Assembly: GCA_001942185.1 (NCBI GenBank)
Contig: MKJV01000022.1
Span: 104,749 to 168,748 of the forward strand
Length of the DNA stretch: 64,000 nt
DNA from: Pseudonocardia sp. CNS-004
GTDB lineage: Bacteria; Actinomycetota; Actinomycetes; Mycobacteriales; Pseudonocardiaceae
Direction: 5' to 3'
Shown here piece by piece: positions 56,935 to 64,000 of this stretch. Numbering within the stretch: the first letter of the stretch is position 1; each line of letters begins with the position of its first letter. A model generated the notes under the pieces. It saw only the letters and a list, made by a program, of their open reading frames with translations. It was not told the DNA's origin and ran no database searches. Both the position numbers and the translations under genes were made by a program.

Positions 56935-57809
56935 GGCTTCTCCTCCCACGGGGGCGGCACGAGGACGAACCGCACGCGCTGGCCGGGGCGCACCTGCGCC
57001 GCCCGGTCGACGTCGGCGTCCAGGACCACGGCGGCCACCGGGTAGCCGCCGGTGACGGGGTGGTCGGCGAGGAACACCACCGGCTCCCCGCCCGGCGGCA
57101 CCTGGACGGCGCCGCGCAGGATGCCCTCGCTGGGCAGCTCACCCGAACCGGCCCGCTCGAGGGGGGTGCCCTCGAGCCGCATGCCCACCCGGTCGCTGCG
57201 GCTGGAGGCCGTCCAGGTGGTGACGGCGAGGGCGTGGACGTCGGTGAAGAACTCCGCACGAGGCCCCGGGACGGCCCTGAGGACGACGTCGCCGCCCGGG
57301 GGGACCGCCACCGGCGCGACGTCGACCAGGGGCAGCGCGTCGGGCTCCGTCCCGATCGGCAGCATCGTGCCCGGTGTGAGCTTCTCAGGCCCGATGCCGG
57401 AGAGGATGTCGGTGCTGCGGGACCCGAGCACCGGCTCCACGGCGATGCCACCGCGCACCGAGAGGTAGGTCCGGAGACCGGTCGGCGGCACTCCCAGCCG
57501 CAGGACCTGGCCGGGGCGGAGCACGATCAGGGCGTGGTGGCCGACGGGGGTGCCGTCGACGTCGGCGGGGGCGGGGGCCCCGGAAAGCGCCACGGTGAGC
57601 AGGCCGTGGGCCCGCACGGCTAGCCCACCGAACAGGACCTCGATGCCGGCGGCGTCCTCGGGGTTCGCGACGAGCCGGTTGGCCAGCCGCAACGCCCGCC
57701 GGTCGGCGGCGCCCGAACGACCGACCCCGGTGGTGCCGAGGCCGGGCCTGCCGAGGTCCTCCACCAGTGCCAGCGCACCGGTGGAGACCACCTCCAGCTT
57801 GCGGGTCAT
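56931..57809 (-). CDS. pxpC: 5-oxoprolinase subunit PxpC (KipA/biotin-dependent carboxylase-like)
   Basis: 292 aa. [80 protein letters not shown] and the closing [20 protein letters not shown] are standard for the PxpC/KipA family (AHS2 domain). With PxpA and PxpB it forms the ATP-dependent prokaryotic 5-oxoprolinase, converting 5-oxo-L-proline to L-glutamate. ATG 57809 overlaps the pxpB stop in ATGA and its own stop overlaps the DUF1445 start. No separate biotin-binding module is present. Confidence 0.92.
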   Translation of the reverse strand: MTRKLEVVSTGALALVEDLGRPGLGTTGVGRSGAADRRALRLANRLVANPEDAAGIEVLFGGLAVRAHGLLTVALSGAPAPADVDGTPVGHHALIVLRPGQVLRLGVPPTGLRTYLSVRGGIAVEPVLGSRSTDILSGIGPEKLTPGTMLPIGTEPDALPLVDVAPVAVPPGGDVVLRAVPGPRAEFFTDVHALAVTTWTASSRSDRVGMRLEGTPLERAGSGELPSEGILRGAVQVPPGGEPVVFLADHPVTGGYPVAAVVLDADVDRAAQVRPGQRVRFVLVPPPWEEKP

Positions 57810-58411
57810 GACACCGCCTTGAACACGACCGTGCATCCCGGCTGTAGTAGCGCACCGCGGTCGATGTTCCAAAGCTCCGCGTCGGTGTGGCCGATGAGCT
57901 GCCATCCGCCGGGCGACGAACGCGGGTACACACCGCTGAACTCGCCCGCCAGCCCGACCGAACCCGGCGGCACCGACGTGCGCGACACCTGCCGCCGGGG
58001 AACCACGAGCCGCGGGTCGCCGCCGACCAGGTACGCGAACCCGGGGGCGAAGCCGCCGAACGCGGATCGCCACGGCGTGCCGGTGTGCGCCGCCACCACC
58101 CCCTCGACGCCGAGGCCGGTGAGCTCACCCACCTCGGCGAGGTCGGGGCCGTCGTAGACGACCTCGATCTCCACCCGGTCCCCCTCGGGAGGCGCGGTGC
58201 CCGGCTCGACGTCCAGGTCGAGCACCGCGCGGCGGACCTCGGTGAGGTCGGTGCCGGGCTCGACGCACAGCAGCACCGTGCGGGCGGCCGAGATGACGTC
58301 CAGCACGCCGGCAGGTGGTGCCGCGCGCACGGCGTCGGCGAGCGCGAGCACCTCGGGCAGCCCGTCGACCTCGACGAGCAGCCCGCTGTCCCCGCACGGG
58401 AGCAACTTCAC
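57806..58411 (-). CDS. pxpB: 5-oxoprolinase subunit PxpB (KipI-like)
   Basis: 201 aa. Family marks of AHS1: [100 protein letters not shown] and [10 protein letters not shown]. It pairs with PxpC in the 5-oxoprolinase; the homologous KipI also inhibits sporulation kinase in Bacillus, not expected here. GTG 58411 overlaps the pxpA stop (GTGA). Confidence 0.92.
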   Translation of the reverse strand: MKLLPCGDSGLLVEVDGLPEVLALADAVRAAPPAGVLDVISAARTVLLCVEPGTDLTEVRRAVLDLDVEPGTAPPEGDRVEIEVVYDGPDLAEVGELTGLGVEGVVAAHTGTPWRSAFGGFAPGFAYLVGGDPRLVVPRRQVSRTSVPPGSVGLAGEFSGVYPRSSPGGWQLIGHTDAELWNIDRGALLQPGCTVVFKAVS

Positions 58412-59177
58412 CCCGGCTCCTCCGTGAACGGGCGCACCGTGACGCCCGCGGCCTCCAGCCGGGCGCGCACCGCGGTGGCCATCGCGACCGCACCCGGTGA
58501 GTCGCCGTGCACGCACGCCGACTCGGCGCCGACCCGTACGTCGGTGCCGTCCACCGCGGTGACCTCACCGTCGGTGACCATCCGCAGCAGGCGGGCGGCC
58601 ACCTCGTCCGGATCGTGCAGCAGGGCGCCGGCTGGGACCGGGGCACGAGCGTGGCCTGCGGCGTGTAGCCGCGGTCCACGAAGAACTCGCGCACCGTGCG
58701 CAGCCCCGCCGCCTCGGCGGCGGCGAGGAACACCGAGCCGGGCAGCCCGAGCACCGGGAGCTGCGGGTCGTACGCGCGGACCGCCGCCACCACGGCGGCC
58801 GCCTGGGCCTCGTGGTGCACGACCGTGTTGTACAGCGCCCCGTGCGGCTTCACGTACGTCACGCGGGTGCCCGCCGACCGGCAGATCCCGTCGAGCGCCC
58901 CGATCTGGTAGACGACGTCGTCGGTCAGCTCGGCGGGCGCGACGTCGATGAACCGCCTGCCGAACCCGGCGAGGTCGCGGTAGCCGACCTGCGCCCCGAC
59001 CGCGACCCCGCGCTGCGCGGCCAGGGCACAGGTCCGCCGAAGTGTCGTCGGGTCGCCGGCGTGGAAGCCACAGGCGACGTTGGCGGAGGTGACGAGCGCG
59101 AGCATCGCCGCGTCGTCACCGAGCTCCCACCGGCCGAACGACTCTCCGACGTCCGAGTTCAGATCGATCGTGCTCAT
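58408..59177 (-). CDS. pxpA: 5-oxoprolinase subunit PxpA (LamB/YcsF family; one apparent frameshift)
   Basis: About 256 aa. [100 protein letters not shown] and [20 protein letters not shown] are the canonical motifs. The tail holds VCVHGDSP-type residues ([15 protein letters not shown]). It is the metal-site subunit that opens the 5-oxoproline ring. One base is missing near 58625 (SQPGALLHDP). ATG 59177 overlaps the transporter stop, so all five genes of the operon are coupled. Confidence 0.9.
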
Positions 59178-60390
59178 GCAAACAGCTTGCCGAGTCCGGA
59201 CAGCGAGGCGTAGCCATGTAGAGGGTGAGCAGCCACGCGGCGACGCCGATGCCGAGCAGCCACGCCGGGTACTTGTAGCCACCGAGCAGGTCACGGCGCC
59301 GCCACGCCACCCAGAGCACCACGGTGAACCCGATCGGCAGGATCATCCCGTTGAACGCGCCCGCGAACACGAGCAGCGTCGCCGGGGCGGCGCCGAGCAG
59401 CAGGTAGATCACGGCCGAGAGGGCGATGAAGCCGACCGTGAGCAGGTTGCGGGTGCGGTCGCTCGTGGTGGAGCGCGTCAGGAACGACACCGAGGTGTAG
59501 GCCGCCCCGATGACGGACGTGATGGCCGCCGCCCACAGGATGATGCCGAAGAGCCGCAGACCGACCTCGCCCGCTGCCGCATGGAACGCGCTGCCGCCCG
59601 GGTCGGCCTTGGACAGTGTGACACCGCCCGCGACCACGCCGAGCACCGCGAGGAACAGCACCACGCGCATGATGCCGGTGACGATGATGCCGATGACCGA
59701 GCTCCTGGCGATGTTCCCCGCGTGCTCGGGCCCGGTCATGCCGGAGTCGAGGAGCCGGTGCGCGCCCGCGTAGGTGATGTACCCGCCCACAGTGCCGCCG
59801 ATGAGGGTGGTGATCACCAGGAAGTCCACCTGGTCCGGCAGCACGAAGTTGCGCAGTGCTTCGCCAACCGGCGGCTGCGAGACGATCGCGACGTAGGTGG
59901 TCAAGAGGATCATCATGGCGCCCAGCACCACGACGATCCGGTCCAGCGCGACGCCGGCCTTCTTGCTGAGGAAGATCGCGATGGCGATCACCGCGGAGAT
60001 CGCTCCTCCGATGGCGGGCTCGACGCCGAGCATGGCATCCAGGCCGAGCCCGGTGCCGCCGACGTTGCCGATGTTGAACACCAGCCCGCCGATCACGACG
60101 AGCGCGGCCAGTGCGTAGCCGACGCCGGGGAGCAACTTGTTGCCGAGCTCGTGGCCGCGCTGGCCGGACACCCCGATCACGCGCCACACGTTCAGCTGGA
60201 CCGCGATGTCCACCAGGATCGACGCCAGGATCGCGAACGCGAACGCGGCGCCGAGCTGCGCGGTGAACGTGGCGGTCTGGGTGATGAAGCCGGGCCCGAT
60301 GGCGCTGGTGGCCATCAGGAACATCGCTCCGAGCACCGCGCTGCGGCTCGTCGCCGAGCTGATAGCAGGTACCGCCTTGGTATCGCTCAT
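59174..60390 (-). CDS. NRAMP-family transporter, YcsG-like (one apparent frameshift at the 3' end)
   Basis: About 405 aa, eleven membrane segments. [80 protein letters not shown] and [20 protein letters not shown] match the YcsG branch. The DPGN and MPH metal-binding motifs of true NRAMP divalent-metal carriers are not conserved (SAIGPGF; no MPH), so the substrate is probably not a metal and may be 5-oxoproline or a related acid, given the operon. One base is missing near 59205; the corrected C-terminus reads [12 protein letters not shown] and ends in the pxpA start. ATG 60390 has GGAGGG at 8 bases. It is the first gene of the operon. Confidence 0.88.
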
Positions 60391-60451
60391 CGCTGGCTCC
60401 CTCCAGGATGGTGACCGGCGGCACACCGCCGCCGGTTTGGATGGGAGCGTA

Positions 60452-60478
60452 AGTATTGTTCAACGATCCTGCAATACT
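60452..60478. promoter_or_regulatory. Inverted repeat in the promoter region of the 5-oxoproline operon
   Basis: AGTATTG (60452-60458) and CAATACT (60472-60478), 13-base spacer containing TTCAACGATC. AT-rich and 62 bp before the transporter start. The ATTGTTCAACGAT core resembles GntR/FadR-type operators, but no such gene is in the window. Confidence 0.5.
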
Positions 60479-60621
60479 CCAACGCTATGTTTTTGTAACG
60501 ACTGTGTGAGCAGGCGGGCCCGGCAAACGGCCCTGTACATCGCACCGCCAGCAGGCGGACACTGAGCGCGACCGCGCTGCACCCGCGGTACGGGCGTGCC
60601 CGCCCGGCCCGATGCGCGGTC

Positions 60622-60661
60622 CGGGCCGTCGACCGATCCCCCCTCCTCGGTCGACGGCCCG
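60622..60661 (-). terminator. Perfect 15-bp stem-loop behind the beta-lactamase-fold gene
   Basis: CGGGCCGTCGACCGA, 10-nt loop of C/T bases, TCGGTCGACGGCCCG. It sits 20 bp past the stop of the gene at 60682-61797 on the minus strand. A very strong hairpin, though without a T-tract. Confidence 0.75.
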
Positions 60662-60681
60662 CCCTCGCGCGCCGCGCGGTC

Positions 60682-61797
60682 TCACCGCGCCGCGGAGCAG
60701 AACCCGTTGGTGATCAGCCCGATCACGGTCTCGCTCGTGCCGTCCGTGGGCCGGACCGGGTTGTACGACAGCGTGAGCTGCCGCCCCCCGTCCGGAGCGG
60801 CCATCGCGTACGTGAGGAACCCCAGCAGCTCGCCGCCGTGCCCGAGAACCGTCGTGCCGCACGGCAGCTCGAACTGCTGCAGCCCGAGCCCGTACCGGAA
60901 CATCTGGCCGGTCTCGACGGTGTCGCGCATGGCGGCGAGCGCGGCCGCGCTGGTGAGCTCGCCACCGAGCAGCGCCGACAGGAACCGGTCGAGGTCGCTC
61001 GCCGTCGAGATCATCTCGCCGGCCGCCCAGTCCAATGACGGGTTCATCTCCGTCGCGTCGACGAGCGTGCCCGCGACGTCCGCGTAGCCGTGGGCGTGCG
61101 GCCCGGGGACGGCCGGGTCGGCGCCCGGCACCGTCGTCGTGTTGAGCCGCAGCGGCCGGATGATCCGCTCGATGACGGCGTCGCCGTAGGGCTTCCCGGT
61201 CAGCTCCTCGACGAGCAGCCCGGCCACGACGTAGTTGGTGTTCGAGTAGTGCCAGCCCTGACCCGGCGGGAAGTACGGCGGCCGCGGGAACGCCACGTCG
61301 AGCAGCTCCCGCGGACGGTAGGTGCGCCACCGCGCCTCGCCGCGCCAGCGGTTGGTGGACCACTCGGGCTCGTGCGCGTAGTCGTAGATGCCGCTGGTGT
61401 GGTTCAGGATCTGCCGCACGGTGATGGCCTCGCCGCCCGGGACGACACCCGGCAGGTGCCGGGAGATCGGGTCGTCGAGCGCGAGCCGGCCCTGGTCCAC
61501 CAGCTGCAGGACGACGGTGGCGACGAACGTCTTGGTCACGCTGCCGATCCGGAAGCGGCCGGAGGCGCTCACCGGCACCGTCGACCCGAGCTCCTGCACC
61601 CCGGCGCTCGCCGCCCACTCGTGCTCACCTTCGCGGATGCGCAGCATCGCCGCCGAGGCCGCCCCGCTGTCCACGAGGCGGTCGAGGCTCGCCTGCAGGG
61701 CGGAGCGGGGGAAGGGGTCGGGTAAGGGGGACGAGCAGGCGGCGGTGATCGTGACGATCCCGATGACCAGCAGCCCGACGAGGCGGTTCGATCTCAC
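60682..61797 (-). CDS. Lipoprotein serine hydrolase, beta-lactamase / D-Ala-D-Ala carboxypeptidase class C fold
   Basis: 371 aa, complete. Lipobox after a hydrophobic helix: LLVIGIVTITAACSS, so it is membrane-anchored outside. SxxK catalytic motif in FRIGSVTKTFVATVVLQLVD, YxN in GWHYSNTNYVVAGLLVEELT, and HxG in GTTVLGHGGELLGFLTYA. VRQILNHTSGIYDYAHEPEW is typical of the class. Its cell-wall peptide or ester substrate is unknown; the EstB/Dd-peptidase group includes both. It stands alone with a strong terminator behind. Confidence 0.9.
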   Translation of the reverse strand: MRSNRLVGLLVIGIVTITAACSSPLPDPFPRSALQASLDRLVDSGAASAAMLRIREGEHEWAASAGVQELGSTVPVSASGRFRIGSVTKTFVATVVLQLVDQGRLALDDPISRHLPGVVPGGEAITVRQILNHTSGIYDYAHEPEWSTNRWRGEARWRTYRPRELLDVAFPRPPYFPPGQGWHYSNTNYVVAGLLVEELTGKPYGDAVIERIIRPLRLNTTTVPGADPAVPGPHAHGYADVAGTLVDATEMNPSLDWAAGEMISTASDLDRFLSALLGGELTSAAALAAMRDTVETGQMFRYGLGLQQFELPCGTTVLGHGGELLGFLTYAMAAPDGGRQLTLSYNPVRPTDGTSETVIGLITNGFCSAAR

Positions 61798-61880
61798 GGG
61801 GCGACGCTATGACGCCGCGGTCACCTGCCCATGGGGCGCTCGGCGGTGATCGTTGAGGTTCTCCACAGGGTGGAGCGCGA

Positions 61881-62453
61881 TCACCGCAGGTCGCGCAGCG
61901 CCGCCATGGCCATCTTCTGCAGCAGTTCCGCGGCCTCCGGGGTGCGCCCGGCGTGCGGGGTGGAGTTGAGCAGCCCGAACGTCGCGTGGGCGGCCGTGCG
62001 GGCCGTGCCCGCCGGGACGCCGGGGTGGGCGCGCCGCAGCGCGTCCACCCAGATCTCGACGTAGGTGCGCTGCAACCTGCGCACCTTCCGGCGATCCGCG
62101 GCAGCCAGGTTCGCGAGGTCGCGGTCCTGCACGACGATCAGCTCCGGCTCGCGGTGGGCGAAGTCGGCGTGGAACTCCACGAGCGCGGCGAGCAGCCCGT
62201 CCGGGTCGGTGGCCTGCGCCGCCCTGGCCTGCCCGCCTGCCAGCAGGTGCTCGCTTATCCCGACCAGCAGCTCGGAGAGCAGGGCCTCCTTGCCCGGGAA
62301 GTGCCGGTAGAGCGCAGGCCCGCTGATGCCGACGGCCGCACCGAGGTCCGACATGCTGACGCCGTGGAAGCCGTGCCTGGCGAAGAGCTGCGCGGCCACC
62401 GTGAGGATCTGCTCGCGCCTGCTGCCGGCAGGGGGCGCGGCGGGCGTGGCCAT
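61881..62453 (-). CDS. TetR-family transcriptional regulator
   Basis: 190 aa. Helix-turn-helix: REQILTVAAQLFARHGFHGV, SMSDLGAAVGISGPALYRHF, PGKEALLSELLVGI. The C-terminal domain (HREPELIVVQDRDLANLAAA, DRRKVRRLQRTYVEIWVDAL) resembles KstR2/FadR-type lipid-metabolism regulators of actinobacteria. Its start is 12 bp from a palindrome with a TAACCG core. The divergent gene is the sensor kinase at 62541. Targets may lie elsewhere. Confidence 0.88.
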   Translation of the reverse strand: MATPAAPPAGSRREQILTVAAQLFARHGFHGVSMSDLGAAVGISGPALYRHFPGKEALLSELLVGISEHLLAGGQARAAQATDPDGLLAALVEFHADFAHREPELIVVQDRDLANLAAADRRKVRRLQRTYVEIWVDALRRAHPGVPAGTARTAAHATFGLLNSTPHAGRTPEAAELLQKMAMAALRDLR

Positions 62454-62464
62454 GCGTCGTAGCC

Positions 62465-62477
62465 TAACCGTCGGTTA
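62465..62477. promoter_or_regulatory. TetR operator-like palindrome
   Basis: TAACCG-T-CGGTTA, perfect around one base, followed by a partial second site so that CGTCGGTTAAC and CGTCGGCTAAC occur as direct repeats. It is 11 bp upstream of the TetR start. Confidence 0.6.
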
Positions 62478-62540
62478 ACGTCGGCTAACAGCGTTCGCCA
62501 TCTCAGGCGGGCCACAGCGCGCGGTCGTTACCCTGTATCG

Positions 62541-64000
62541 ATGCCCCGGCCCATGGGATGGCTGCGTGCGCGCATGGGTGTGCGCGCGGTGTCCGCGCTG
62601 TCCGCGGCCATCGTGGTCGCGCTCGCGCTCCTGGTCGCGGGCGCCGCGCTCGTGCTGCTCGTGCAGCAGTCCCTCCGCGCCTCGGTGAAGGCGGAGGCCG
62701 AGCAGCAGGCGGGCCTGATCGCCACCCGGCTGGAGCAGAACTGGCAGGGCGCGGCCAACGAGACGCCCGCGAGGCGCTGAGCGCACTCACCCGGGAGTCC
62801 GAGGACCTCGCACAGGTGATCGTCGAGTACGGCGACACCCCGACGCGGACCATCGAGGCGGGCACGGACCCACTGGGCGGCTACGGGGACGACGTCGCCC
62901 CCATCGCCGACATCCGGCCCGATGACGGCGAGACCGTCGTCCGGACCGACTTCCCCGTGCACAAGGCCGATGGCGGCGTCGTGGACACCGTGCTCGTGGC
63001 CACCGCAGGGCACTCGGGGGAGCACGACGTGCTCGTGCTGTACGCGGCGCCGCTCACCGCGGTCGACCACACGACCGGCACGCTGCTGTTCTACCTGCTC
63101 TGCGGCGTCCCGCTGCTCATCGTCGTCGCGGGCCTCACCACCTACCTGTTCTCCGGACGTGCGCTGCGCCCGGTGGAGGCGATCCGCGCGCAGGTCGCGG
63201 AGATGACGGAGAAGGACCTGGAGCAGCGGGTGCCGGTGCCGCCCGCGCGCGACGAGGTGGGCCGGCTCGCCGAGACGATGAACGCGATGATCGCCCGGCT
63301 GCAGGACGCGCAGGGGGTGCAGCGGCGGTTCGTCGCCGACGCGAGCCACGAGCTGCGCAGCCCGCTGGCCACGATCGCCACCGGCCTCGAGCTCATGCAG
63401 AACGGCACGGTCGACCGCAGCACGATCACCGCGCTGCGGGGCGAGACGTCGCGGCTCAACAAGCTGGTCGAGGCCCTGATCCTGCTCGCGCGCGCCGACG
63501 AGCGCGGGCTGCAGCCCCGGCGCGAGGAGGTCGACCTCGACGAGGTCGCCGAGGGCGAGCGCGGCCGGCCCGCGGACGGGGCGGTGGTCGCCGAGGTGCG
63601 TACCGTCCCGGTCCGGGTGGTCGGCGACCGCGGCCAGCTGTCCCGGGTGGTGCGCAACCTGGTCGACAACGCGCGCAGGCACGCCCGTTCCCGGGTGCTC
63701 GTCACCGTCGGGCGCGACGGCGACACGGCCGTGCTCGAGGTCTCCGACGACGGTCCGGGCGTGCCGCAGGCCGACCGGGCCCGGGTGTTCGAGCGCTTCG
63801 TCCGGCTCGACGACGCCCGCGCCCGTTCCGACGGCGGTTCCGGGCTCGGGCTGGCGATCGTGGCCGAGGTCGTTGCCGCCCACGGCGGCACCGTCGAGGT
63901 CGCCGACGGCCCGGCGGGCGGCGCGCTGTTCCGGGTACGCATCCCGGCCGCCCCCGCGCCCGACGCGCACCCCGAGAAGGCCGCGCCCGCCCCGGCGGCA
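62541..64000 (+). CDS. Sensor histidine kinase (3' end cut by the window; one apparent frameshift)
   Basis: At least 486 aa. First membrane helix SALSAAIVVALALLVAGAAL, an extracytoplasmic sensor of about 120 residues, second helix LLFYLLCGVPLLIVVAGLTT, HAMP (ALRPVEAIRAQVAEMTEKDL), dimer/phospho-acceptor His in FVADASHELRSPLATIATGL, and ATPase motifs VRNLVDNARRHARSRV (N box), VSDDGPGVPQADRARVFERF (G1, F box) and GGSGLGLAIVAEVV (G2). EnvZ/OmpR-type partner expected. One base lost near 62768 makes an early stop after 79 codons; the rest continues without its own start. The response regulator is not in the window and may lie to the right. Confidence 0.9.

Overview
The window is very GC-rich with actinobacterial codon use. 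Its gene content (deazaflavin-type nitroreductase folds, a DinB/maleylpyruvate-isomerase-family protein, an ECF42-type sigma factor with a DGPF partner, a mycobacterial-style fadE5-fadA2-fabG4-htdX block) suggests an actinomycete. Pseudonocardia or a relative is my best guess; this is inference, because no rRNA or marker gene is present. About forty places show a conserved protein jumping frame by one base, nearly always as if one base were missing. Because this hits almost every second gene, housekeeping types included, I read it as residual indel error in the assembly and annotate such genes as single CDSs with the break position stated.

Layout. 1-7.4 kb: a cut-off nitroreductase-fold gene and its MarR neighbour with a palindromic operator; ppdK; a DGPF/ECF42 sigma pair with a plausible own promoter; a carboxylesterase flanked by short direct repeats. 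7.4-19.5 kb: one giant gene (about 3,860 codons) for an exported multidomain toxin: signal anchor, long Lys/Ser/Asp/Glu low-complexity tract, coiled coil, about thirty Cys-X(2-8)-Cys pairs over 1,200 residues, an Ala-rich region, two papain-like domains each followed by the same linker, and a C-terminal nucleic-acid-deaminase-like domain. A SUKH-like immunity gene starts inside its stop codon. This is the most unusual locus in the window.

19.6-31 kb: an NB-ARC/TPR regulator, a TetR gene and MFS exporter sharing an operator-like motif, a DinB-fold protein, a nitroreductase-hemerythrin fusion, LysR, a VOC protein, a Gfo/Idh/MocA oxidoreductase, two response regulators and a second MFS exporter with a long palindrome at its start. 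31-47 kb: a LacI regulator divergent from a GH3 glycosidase, with three copies of one operator; a TPM-domain membrane protein; YczE-type and Bcr-type membrane proteins; a DSD1/D-threonine aldolase-like enzyme; an FMN/F420 pyridoxamine-oxidase fold; an aminotransferase; a MOSC protein; an amidase; an acyl-CoA synthetase; an NmrA protein with its HxlR regulator. A 203-bp intergenic repeat occurs twice in opposite orientation (34.75 kb and 42.83 kb), each copy just behind a stop codon.

47-64 kb: a beta-oxidation-like block (TetR, FadE5-type acyl-CoA dehydrogenase, thiolase, two-domain FabG, MaoC hydratase) around a central operator; a membrane class III adenylate cyclase; an EamA permease; a tightly overlapping 5-oxoproline operon (YcsG-type transporter, pxpA, pxpB, pxpC, YcsI-type DUF1445 protein); a beta-lactamase-fold lipoprotein; a TetR regulator; and a sensor kinase running off the right edge. 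No rRNA, tRNA, CRISPR array or recognisable transposase was seen.
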